DNA of 6,625 nucleotides. It comes from Akkermansia sp. Its GTDB lineage: Bacteria > Verrucomicrobiota > Verrucomicrobiia > Verrucomicrobiales > Akkermansiaceae. Positions 1-5,999 of the stretch are shown piece by piece (within the stretch, counting starts at the first letter, position 1; the number at the start of each line of letters is the position of its first letter). The stretch lies in the NCBI GenBank assembly GCA_020047775.1, contig JAIFNK010000132.1, positions 1 through 6,625 of the forward strand, read 5' to 3'. The position numbers and the translations under genes were made by a program. The notes below the pieces were generated by a model that saw nothing but the letters and a program-made list of their open reading frames with translations, did no database searches and was not told the origin of the DNA.

Positions 1-1
1 C

Positions 2-589
2 CGCCTCCGGCTCACCCAGACGATCGACTATCGAGACAATGCGATTCTCCCCAAGAAGGGCTGGCACCTGGCCATGCCGCTGGAAATCGGCGCGGCCCTC
101 GGCGATGTCTCCACCTCGTATGTCATGGCGGAGATGTCCGGTGGCTGGTACCACACCTTCGCCAAGGACTATCAGATCGTGCTCGGCGGGGCTTGGGGAG
201 TCATCGTGCCATCGGGTGACGGGACCGACCTGCCGATTGATCTGCGGATGTTCAACGGCGGCGCCCGCAGCGTGCGCAGTTTCCCCGAGCGCGAACTCGG
301 CCCGCGCGTCAACGACTACCCGACCGGCGGCGAGGCGAAGTGGCACGCCAACTTGGAATTGATCCGCAACATCGCCGGGAGTTTGAAAGCCGTCAGCTTC
401 ATCGATGTTGGCAGCCTCTCGCGGAATTACGACGAACTCGGCACGAGCGACGTGGATCTCGCCGCCGGCCTCGGGCTCCGGTTGGACCTGCCCATCGGCC
501 CCGTGCGGCTGGAATACGGCTATAACCTGACCCGCGACACCGACGAGCCGGTGGGCACGCTGCATTTTGCCATCGGCGCGGCATTCTGA
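2..589 (+). CDS. Omp85-family outer-membrane barrel protein (BamA/TamA-like), C-terminal part, 5' end outside window
   Basis: Frame 2 is open from the window edge to TGA at 587-589, giving 195 visible residues. The readable part is the last strands of an Omp85 barrel, the family that inserts beta-barrel proteins into the outer membrane. Seen: an N-terminal TIDYRDNAILPKKGW stretch like the D-x-R-N-x-x-x-P-x-x-G start of the barrel domain; a GGARSVRSFPERELGP segment (fragment residues about 86-101) at the place of the loop-6 VRGF motif; a GG-x-n-E-L stretch; FIDVG; and a closing GPVRLEYGYNL strand followed by a C-terminal Phe, the usual signal for barrel assembly. The loop motif reads VRSF, not VRGF. 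With the POTRA region missing I cannot separate BamA from TamA or another Omp85 paralogue. ATG at 74 is internal, because homology continues upstream of it. It lies 69 bp before obg on the same strand. Confidence 0.88.
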   Translation, partial: RLRLTQTIDYRDNAILPKKGWHLAMPLEIGAALGDVSTSYVMAEMSGGWYHTFAKDYQIVLGGAWGVIVPSGDGTDLPIDLRMFNGGARSVRSFPERELGPRVNDYPTGGEAKWHANLELIRNIAGSLKAVSFIDVGSLSRNYDELGTSDVDLAAGLGLRLDLPIGPVRLEYGYNLTRDTDEPVGTLHFAIGAAF

Positions 590-658
590 TTTCCGCTAAA
601 TGCCGATGCTCCCACCATTGCCGTTGACCCGCATCCCCTCACTGGCGAGGCTACGCCC

Positions 659-1711
659 ATGTTTATCGATCACATCCGGATTTTCGGAAAAGCCGGCGAC
701 GGCGGAAATGGCGTCGTCTCCTGGCGCAGGGAGAAATTCGTCCCCCGTGGCGGCCCCGATGGCGGCGACGGCGGCGCGGGCGGCGACATCGTGCTCGTCG
801 TGGATGCCTCCACCGACAATCTCCGGGCCTACCACTATGACCCCAAGCTCATCGCCGAAGACGGCAAAAACGGCGCGGGCGGCCGCAAAACGGGGAAAAG
901 CGGCAAGCAGGTCGTTGGCAAGGTGCCGCCGGGCACCGTCGTTTACCGCAGCAACGCGGTGACCGTGCAGGAGGCGGTGGAATTCGAGCGCAGCACGGAA
1001 GGCATCGACCTGGAACCCATCGCCGACCTCACCGAGATCGGGCAGGAATTCGTGCTCTGCAAAGGCGGCGAACCCGGACAAGGGAACTGGAATTTCAAAA
1101 CCGCCACCAACCGCACCCCGGTCGAGCACACGCTCGGAACCCCCGGCGAGCAGTCGGTTTTCTATCTGGAGCTCCGTCGCATCGCGGATGCCGGGCTGGT
1201 CGGATTCCCCAACGCGGGAAAATCCACACTGCTCGGCGCGCTTTCCCACGCGAAACCGAAAGTCGCTTCCTATCCGTTCACCACGCTTCAGCCGGTCGTC
1301 GGCGTCGTCGAGTTTCCCAGCTACCGCCGCTGCACGATCGCGGACATTCCCGGCCTGATCGAGGGTGCTCACGAGAACTGCGGGCTCGGCCACGAGTTCC
1401 TCCGCCACATCACCCGCTGCCGGGTGCTGCTGTTCGTCATCGACATGGCCGGCAGTGAAGGCCGCGACCCGATCAGCGACTTGGAAATCCTCCGGCGCGA
1501 AATCAAGGAATATGACGACGACCTCGCCCGCTTCCCGTGGAAAATCATCGCCAACAAAATGGACCTCGAAGGCGCCGCCGAAAACCTCGAAATTTTCCGC
1601 AACCGATTTCCCAAGGTCGACATCATCCCGATTTCCGCCGACACCGGTCTTGGCTTGGAGAACCTCAGGCAGGTGCTCGACAATGAAGTCGGCCATCGCA
1701 CCGACAAATAG
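659..1711 (+). CDS. obg: Obg/CgtA GTPase (50S subunit-associated)
   Basis: A 350-aa Obg-family GTPase. Members bind the 50S ribosomal subunit and act in late ribosome assembly and stress control. The glycine-rich Obg fold spans about residues 2-158, with RREKFVPRGGPDGGDGGAGGD at about 23-43 and GGEPGQGN at 136-143. The G domain follows: G1 GFPNAGKST (182-190), switch I TTLQP (209-212 region), G3 DIPG (229-232) leading into GLIEGAHENCGLGHEFLRH, G4 NKMD (299-302), G5 SAD (326-328). All nucleotide-binding motifs are intact. It ends soon after the G domain, so it lacks both the OCT domain of Firmicutes forms and the acidic tail of E. coli ObgE. ATG 659 matches the family N-terminus (MFIDHIRIFGKAGDGGNG); a GCGAGG at 645-650 is a modest ribosome site 8 nt upstream. 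The usual rplU-rpmA neighbours are not seen; an Omp85 gene lies upstream instead. Confidence 0.97.
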   Translation: MFIDHIRIFGKAGDGGNGVVSWRREKFVPRGGPDGGDGGAGGDIVLVVDASTDNLRAYHYDPKLIAEDGKNGAGGRKTGKSGKQVVGKVPPGTVVYRSNAVTVQEAVEFERSTEGIDLEPIADLTEIGQEFVLCKGGEPGQGNWNFKTATNRTPVEHTLGTPGEQSVFYLELRRIADAGLVGFPNAGKSTLLGALSHAKPKVASYPFTTLQPVVGVVEFPSYRRCTIADIPGLIEGAHENCGLGHEFLRHITRCRVLLFVIDMAGSEGRDPISDLEILRREIKEYDDDLARFPWKIIANKMDLEGAAENLEIFRNRFPKVDIIPISADTGLGLENLRQVLDNEVGHRTDK

Positions 1712-1724
1712 CCGCCGACCTCGC

Positions 1725-2114
1725 ATGGATCGATCCCACCAAACGGTGTTCGTTTATGGAACCCTCCGGCGCGGAGGTTCCAACCACTTCCGCATGGCCG
1801 GTGCGGAGTTCATCACCTCCGGCACCATCACCGGGCGGATGTACCGGATCGACTGGTATCCCGGCATCGTGCTCGATCCCGCCGGGGATGAAATCCACGG
1901 GGAGGCCTACTCGGTTGACCCGGACCTGTTGGCCGCGCTGGATGTTTTCGAAGGTGTCTCGGCCGGTGAGGTGGATGGCAGCGAATATCGCCGCGTCCTG
2001 ACCACCGTCGTGAAAAAAGACAGCAAAATCCTCAACGCCTGGGTCTGGGAGTGGCTTGGCATGGTCGATGAAAGCCAGCGCATTTCCGACGGTGATTGGT
2101 TGAAAGAGGACTAA
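1725..2114 (+). CDS. gamma-glutamylcyclotransferase-like (AIG2/YtfP-type) protein
   Basis: 129 aa, the size range of bacterial GGCT-fold proteins such as E. coli YtfP. These enzymes release 5-oxoproline from gamma-glutamyl compounds, but for most bacterial members the substrate is unknown. Seen: the substrate-loop motif VFVYGTLRRG (residues 8-17), GRMYRIDWYPGIVLDP (37-52), HGEAYSVD (58-65), and LDVFEG (72-77) with Glu76 at the position of the catalytic general acid/base, then EYRRVLTTV (87-95). All fold hallmarks are present, so I expect an active enzyme. The reading frame stays open backwards into obg, but homology begins just before the YGTL motif, so ATG 1725 is the natural start; no clear Shine-Dalgarno precedes it. 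It starts 13 bp after the obg stop and probably depends on obg transcription. A role linked to Obg is not implied. Confidence 0.88.
   Translation: MDRSHQTVFVYGTLRRGGSNHFRMAGAEFITSGTITGRMYRIDWYPGIVLDPAGDEIHGEAYSVDPDLLAALDVFEGVSAGEVDGSEYRRVLTTVVKKDSKILNAWVWEWLGMVDESQRISDGDWLKED
2105..2110 (+). promoter_or_regulatory. Shine-Dalgarno site for the 147-aa gene, inside the end of the GGCT-like gene
   Basis: AGAGGA, nine bases before ATG 2120, is the clearest ribosome binding site in the window. It lies within the last codons of the upstream gene, whose TAA is at 2112-2114. This supports ATG 2120 over the in-frame TTG at 2096 and suggests coupled translation of the two genes. Confidence 0.6.
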
Positions 2115-2119
2115 CTGCC

Positions 2120-2563
2120 ATGCGACACCGCGAGATCATGTCTGCCATCCATTGGGCCAGGCGGGTCAACCGCTCCTGGCTTGTGCGCAGTAATCTCAAC
2201 GACCACACGGAAGCCTGGCTCGACTACCTCGCCACCCTCGACGACGGACGCCTCCTGGAATCCTGCGAACTCGCCCGCGCGATGTGTGAGCAACGACTGC
2301 CGGACGACGACCCGAAACCTTGGTTCTACTCGGGAATCTTCCAACTTGCCACGGAAGCCGAGGCGAAGCGGTTTCTTGACACCCACCGGGTGACCAAAGC
2401 CACGGTTCCAAGCATGGCGGATGCGCCGGAAGTCCACCTCTGGCTCGACCGGGTCGGCCCCGAAACCCGGGAACTGCTCGCCCGTCTCCATCAGGAACTC
2501 GCCCGGTTGCGGCGGGCATCGGATGGCGCTGACCGTGAGGATGGTCGCCGCCGGGCACCCTGA
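2120..2563 (+). CDS. hypothetical protein, 147 aa
   Basis: I do not recognise a family. The protein reads as soluble and mostly helical, with no signal peptide or membrane segment. Visible stretches include EAWLDYLATLDDGRLLESCE (31-50), an LPDDDPKPWFYSGIF segment (60-74), EAEAKRFLDTHR (79-90) and an amphipathic helix ETRELLARLHQELARLRR (115-132). The tail after residue 133 is charged and probably disordered. Aromatic and acidic patches and regular codon use like its neighbours argue for a real gene. The start is ATG 2120, five bases after the upstream stop and nine bases after AGAGGA; ATG 2138 (Met7) is a less likely alternative. It is the last plus-strand gene before a convergent pair, so it probably ends the obg transcript. 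Function unknown. Confidence 0.75.
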   Translation: MRHREIMSAIHWARRVNRSWLVRSNLNDHTEAWLDYLATLDDGRLLESCELARAMCEQRLPDDDPKPWFYSGIFQLATEAEAKRFLDTHRVTKATVPSMADAPEVHLWLDRVGPETRELLARLHQELARLRRASDGADREDGRRRAP

Positions 2564-2581
2564 TTAGGGAAATTGTAAATC

Positions 2582-2938
2582 TCACAGAAGCATCTTCACC
2601 GCTGCGGGCACCTTGAACCGGCGCTTCTCCGGCTGTGGGTAGTCGCTGAGAAGCGCGTTGATCCACTCACGGTTCGTCGTGATATCGTTCAATTCAATAA
2701 AGGTCTGCCCGGACTCTGAAATCAGCCGGTAGTTTTGGATATGGATTTGAAGCGGGCTTGTCTCACCCTTCAGCTCGAGGTCCAATTCGATATTCTTGTT
2801 TTGTGAGTCGATTTTGATGTTGGTCATTTTTCCGATGTGTGGTTTCGCTTGGTTGAACCAACTCATGACCGCTTGGCCAAGCAGGAGATCCTTGCCTTGT
2901 TTGAGAATGGGGAGTGAAAAAAGTGATGTGATATTCAT
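2582..2938 (-). CDS. hypothetical protein, 118 aa, AT-rich, downstream of the MMPL exporter
   Basis: Not recognised. The product starts MNITSLFSLPILKQGKDLLL and has no convincing signal peptide or membrane helix, so a cytoplasmic place is likely. Residues about 40-85 alternate in a way that predicts beta strands (NIKID, IELDLEL, LQIHIQNYRLI, TFIELNDI), then comes REWINALLSDYP (about 90-101) and a basic KRRFKVPAAVKMLL end. Three lines I counted across its 5' half (2761-2940) are 44% GC, against about 65-78% in sample lines from the exporter and obg. ATG 2938 has no good Shine-Dalgarno. It sits 31 bp after the exporter stop on the same strand, so co-transcription is likely. Its stop lies 18 bp from the convergent gene. 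The composition could mean recent acquisition or relaxed selection; a structured, charged sequence argues for a genuine protein. Confidence 0.72.
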   Translation of the reverse strand: MNITSLFSLPILKQGKDLLLGQAVMSWFNQAKPHIGKMTNIKIDSQNKNIELDLELKGETSPLQIHIQNYRLISESGQTFIELNDITTNREWINALLSDYPQPEKRRFKVPAAVKMLL

Positions 2939-2969
2939 GTGGGTGACGAGGATTGGAATTCAAGGCGGA

Positions 2970-5375
2970 TCATGGCGATTTCTCCCCATGGCGAATCCTT
3001 GGAGGCATTGGATTGAAGGCCATACTCCACCCCGGCAGCAGGAATATCGAGATTCCCATGCTCAACAGAATTCCGATCACGGCGACCGTTCCCAGACTGA
3101 CCAGCGCGTCGCTGGAGGAAAACACCAGGGACCCGAAGCCGATCACGTTGGACGCCCCGCAGAATAACAGCGCCTTGCCGGTGCCTTGCCAGAGGTCTTT
3201 GAAATCCCCGCCGGTCCGCCGCAGGCTCAGGGTGACGTGGATGGCGTAGTCGATGCCGGTGCCTAGCAGCAGCGGCGTGGCCATGAGGTTGACGAAATTC
3301 CACTTCAGCCCGGTGACGCTCATGATGGCAAGCAGCAGCAGCGTGCTCAGGGCCATCGCGAACAAGGCCCGTCCGACATCGCCGGGGCGGCGGAAGATGG
3401 CGATCATCATGGCGACAAGCAGGACGAACATCGGCACGAGCATGCGGACCATGTCCTCGCGGACGAGTTTTGCGATTGCGGGTTTGAAAAGGTCCCAGCC
3501 GCTCAACCAGATGCCGTCGCCGGTTAGCGCGCGGAATTTTTCGTAATCCGCGCCGGCGGGATCCGCGCCGGTGGCGGGTTCCACCGAACCTAGCAAGTAG
3601 CCGCCGCCGCCTTCCTTGCGGGTGAGAAACATGCGCATCACCTCCTGCGCGGCGGGGGATTGCGGGAAGACGAGACCCGGGTCCGCGGCCTGGCGGGCGA
3701 TGGCGTCGAGCACCGCGCGGCCAAGAGCCAGGCCCTGCTCGGCGAATCCGGCGGCGTCGGCTTCGCGCAGCAAGCGGTCCCGGTTCTCCGCGAGAGATGC
3801 GAGCACCGGGCGGTTAGTCGTTTGTCGCGCGGCATCCGGCCACCAGTCATCGGGAAGCGCGACCTGACCGATGACGCCAGGCGCGGCGTCGATCCGGCGG
3901 CGCGCTTCTATCAGGCGGGTGGACATCTCCGCATCGGACTTCGCCTCAATGACGAGGCCGAGTGATTTCCCGCTGTAAGCCGGGAAGGCCTTCTGGACGT
4001 GTTCGAAGGTTTCCATGGCCTCGCTGTTTCGCGGGCGCATGATTTTCGAGCTGAATTCCGCGCCGGGAAGGCCGTGGATGAGCAAGATGGCGATGGCGGC
4101 GAGTGACAGGCTTCCCGTGATCGCCCACGACAATTTGCCGCGCGGCAGGATTTTCCCGGAGCCGCGTGCCGGTTCGCGATCCACACCGAACCTCGCGACG
4201 AACGGCAGGTAAATGACCAGCATCAGGACGGCCGCCGCACTGAGGCCGATGGCGACGATGCTGCCTAACTGCGCCATGCCCGGCAGTCCGCCGAGGTTGA
4301 GGGCGAGAAAAACGACAGTCGTGGTGAGAGCGCCAAACGCCACCGGCTTGCCACAGGCTCTGAGCAGCGCCTTGCGGTCGTGGCCGGCGACTTTCGCCTC
4401 CTGACAGATCACCAGCCCGTAGTCCACCGCGAGGCCGATGAGGATTTCGATGGAGCTGAGCGCCATGATGCTGAGCTCTCCGTAGAGCCAGCCGGCCACG
4501 CCCAGGGCGACGGCGAAGACGAGGATCAGGATTCCCGTCAAACCCAGCAGCAGGCTGAAGCGCCGCTGCATCCACCAGAAAAGCAGGCCGATGAGCCCGA
4601 GCGTGACGCCGATGGAGCCGCTCAAATCCTTCTCCATCGCAGTGCCGATTTCCGAGGAAAACGCGGGCTCGCCGGTGAAACGGACGTTGAGTCCGCTGCC
4701 ATCCGTCGCCTGCCAGCCGGTCACGGATTTCCGAAGATTCCGCAACCACACCTCCGCCTCGCGATAGCTCTTCATCGGAGCCGGGGCATCAACGAATAAC
4801 AGATGCGTGCGACCGTCCCCGCTCTCGAACGCCTCGCCGCCCTGGCCGGATGAATTCATCAGCGCGCCGATCGCCGGATGATTGAGAAAACCGAACGGGT
4901 CGTGCGCGAGCATGACCATGTCCATGCCCTCCATGGACGTCGCCACACGGGCTAGCGAGGCTTTCACCGTCGCTTCGGAGTTTGCCGGTCCGAGTCGTCC
5001 GGTCTGGGCGCGGGTGAACGCGGGATCGCCGTTGAGCCAGAGGTAGGCGAGTAAATCGGCGATGCCCGCCGGTTCCTCGTTCCACCGAGGTTTCCAGCGG
5101 GCCTGTTTGACCACGCCTGCCTGTTCGAGCAGTTTTCCTAACGACTCTGCCGCTGCGGAGAGAGTGCCGGCATCGTTCTCGCCACCCTCGATGACGAGGA
5201 TCAGTTCGTTATTGCGGGAAAACGCTTCGTGGAAGGCTTTCAGTCCTTTCACCTCCGGCAATTCGCCGGGCAGCATCGAGAGGATGTCCGTGTCGAAGCG
5301 CAGCCGCGTCAGCCCGAACGACGCGAACAGGATCGCGGCGACGAGGATAAAGGGGACTGCCAGGCGGCGGAACAT
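2970..5375 (-). CDS. MMPL/RND-family exporter (COG4258-like predicted exporter)
   Basis: An 801-aa inner-membrane protein with the duplicated RND plan: one helix, a large periplasmic domain, five helices, then the same again. Approximate helices are at 5-22, 252-270, 274-297, 300-325, 346-368, 370-394, then 414-434, 641-661, 666-690, 695-715, 734-753 and 757-782. Periplasmic domains cover about 23-250 and 436-640. GLAVDYG (D318-Y319) in helix 4 and GTGIDYA (D709-Y710) in helix 10 match the Asp-Tyr proton-relay pairs of MMPL transporters, so a proton-driven pump is expected. Family members move lipids, hopanoids or pigments; the cargo here is unknown, and no hopanoid or aryl-polyene gene is visible nearby. 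I prefer ATG 5375; a TTG at 5387 would add four residues. No strong ribosome site supports either. The orphan gene at 2582-2938 follows it. Confidence 0.9.
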   Translation of the reverse strand: MFRRLAVPFILVAAILFASFGLTRLRFDTDILSMLPGELPEVKGLKAFHEAFSRNNELILVIEGGENDAGTLSAAAESLGKLLEQAGVVKQARWKPRWNEEPAGIADLLAYLWLNGDPAFTRAQTGRLGPANSEATVKASLARVATSMEGMDMVMLAHDPFGFLNHPAIGALMNSSGQGGEAFESGDGRTHLLFVDAPAPMKSYREAEVWLRNLRKSVTGWQATDGSGLNVRFTGEPAFSSEIGTAMEKDLSGSIGVTLGLIGLLFWWMQRRFSLLLGLTGILILVFAVALGVAGWLYGELSIMALSSIEILIGLAVDYGLVICQEAKVAGHDRKALLRACGKPVAFGALTTTVVFLALNLGGLPGMAQLGSIVAIGLSAAAVLMLVIYLPFVARFGVDREPARGSGKILPRGKLSWAITGSLSLAAIAILLIHGLPGAEFSSKIMRPRNSEAMETFEHVQKAFPAYSGKSLGLVIEAKSDAEMSTRLIEARRRIDAAPGVIGQVALPDDWWPDAARQTTNRPVLASLAENRDRLLREADAAGFAEQGLALGRAVLDAIARQAADPGLVFPQSPAAQEVMRMFLTRKEGGGGYLLGSVEPATGADPAGADYEKFRALTGDGIWLSGWDLFKPAIAKLVREDMVRMLVPMFVLLVAMMIAIFRRPGDVGRALFAMALSTLLLLAIMSVTGLKWNFVNLMATPLLLGTGIDYAIHVTLSLRRTGGDFKDLWQGTGKALLFCGASNVIGFGSLVFSSSDALVSLGTVAVIGILLSMGISIFLLPGWSMAFNPMPPRIRHGEKSP

Positions 5376-5531
5376 GCCCGGACTCAAGCGTGATTCGGCC
5401 GGCGCCGCAATGCATGATCGTCCGGGGATGAATTTGGAGCGGGTATTCCTGACTCATTGGGTGAAATCCGGACGGACACCCGGTTTTCCCGAGCCCGGTG
5501 GCGGACGAACTAACAATCCGAGCGGACGAGT
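5376..5531. other. intergenic region between lipoprotein and exporter genes
   Basis: 156 bp between two minus-strand genes. Apart from the inverted repeat at its 5' (lipoprotein) side and a weaker bulged CACC/GGTG hairpin around 5477-5500, I see no confident promoter for the exporter. TTGTTA and TTTCAC hexamers on the minus strand lack a matching -10 box. The exporter may therefore be read through from the lipoprotein gene or use a non-sigma-70-like promoter. Confidence 0.5.
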
Positions 5532-5551
5532 CTATTCGGGGGGCTCGGATT
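5514..5551 (-). terminator. inverted repeat across the lipoprotein stop codon, possible weak terminator or mRNA-end hairpin
   Basis: AATCCGAGC at 5515-5523 pairs perfectly with GCTCGGATT at 5543-5551, a 9-bp stem with a 19-nt loop. The lipoprotein TAG (5532-5534) lies in the loop and the last codons form one arm. On the minus strand the stem is followed by GTTAGTTCG, not a proper U-run, so intrinsic termination would be weak. It could instead protect the 3' end of the abundant lipoprotein mRNA. Confidence 0.4.
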
Positions 5552-5918
5552 CCTTGATTTTCCCGGCAGCCTCGCCGGCGGCTTTCGAGGCATCTTCGAG
5601 TGCTTTGGCGGCTGCGGCCTTGGCGGCGTTGGTAGCTTCCGACATCTTCTCCTTGGCGGTTGCGGTGGCGTCCGCCATTTTTTCCTTGGCCACCTCGGTG
5701 GCTGCCTTGGCTTCGTCCTTGGCGGCTTCCATCTTTTCGCCGGCGGCGTTTTTCATTTCCTTGACTCCTTCGGCCATTTTTTCAGCGCCGGCGTTCATTT
5801 TTTCGGTGGCGGTTTCTTTCGCGACATCGATTTTCTCACGGGTGGTCTTGGCCGCCTGTTCGCAGGCAACGAGCAGCAGAGGCAGGGCGAGTGTGGCAAT
5901 CCGGAGTTTGGTTTTCAT
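5532..5918 (-). CDS. Ala/Lys/Glu-rich helical-repeat lipoprotein (LEA-like)
   Basis: 128 aa. A short signal peptide with a basic start (MKTKLRIA) and hydrophobic core ends in a lipobox LVAC, with the lipid-carrying Cys at 19; Glu at +2 gives no inner-membrane retention signal by the E. coli rule. The mature part is about 30% Ala and about 17% each of Lys and Glu, has no Phe, Trp, Tyr or His, and only one Leu. It is built of repeated helical units with an E-K-M (or K-E-M) core at residues 39, 46, 53, 61, 79 and 90, spaced 7, 7, 8, 18 and 11. This resembles group-3 LEA and YtxH-type amphipathic helices, and more loosely Lpp-like coiled coils. A structural or stress-protective envelope role is likely but not shown. 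The frame opens at a TTG at 5963, but the promoter position and lipobox distance favour ATG 5918. No Shine-Dalgarno is visible. Confidence 0.85.
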   Translation of the reverse strand: MKTKLRIATLALPLLLVACEQAAKTTREKIDVAKETATEKMNAGAEKMAEGVKEMKNAAGEKMEAAKDEAKAATEVAKEKMADATATAKEKMSEATNAAKAAAAKALEDASKAAGEAAGKIKESEPPE

Positions 5919-5968
5919 TTTGATTGGGGGTTGGTTTGGTTCATTCGGCTTCGGGGAAGCCAACGTCT

Positions 5969-5996
5969 AAGATAGAAACGTTCCGGTTGTTGTCAA
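5969..5996 (-). promoter_or_regulatory. sigma-70-type promoter for the lipoprotein gene
   Basis: On the minus strand, a perfect -35 TTGACA (5991-5996) is followed after 16 bp by TATCTT (5969-5974), four of six matches to TATAAT including the first two and last bases. Transcription would start near 5962 and leave a leader of about 44 nt before ATG 5918. The TTG at 5963 would fall at or before the transcript start, so this site helps choose the start codon. Confidence 0.6.
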
Positions 5997-5999
5997 AGA

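Noticed and set aside
624..654. TTGACC at 624-629 as a promoter for obg
   Set aside because: No -10 hexamer at a usable distance before the ATG at 659.
1365..1724. Upstream extension of the GGCT-like gene into obg
   Set aside because: The extension is Ser/Thr/Arg-rich out-of-frame obg sequence. Family homology starts just after ATG 1725.
596..1726. A 376-codon open frame on the minus strand covering nearly all of obg
   Set aside because: It is antisense to an intact, strongly conserved gene; its Val/Ala/Asp/Glu-rich product has no domain pattern. Strong third-position GC bias in obg explains the lack of stops.
2558..2569. CCCT-GATT-AGGG hairpin between the convergent genes
   Set aside because: Only four base pairs and no U-run; too weak to call a terminator.
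3946..4749. A 267-codon open frame on the minus strand inside the exporter gene
   Set aside because: Arg/His/Pro-rich shadow in another frame of the exporter, which has clear membrane helices and Asp-Tyr motifs.
5062..5970. A 302-codon plus-strand open frame across the lipoprotein gene
   Set aside because: Its Ala/Ser/Phe-rich repeats are the reverse complement of the lipoprotein's Ala/Lys/Glu repeats. The minus strand has a signal peptide, lipobox and promoter.
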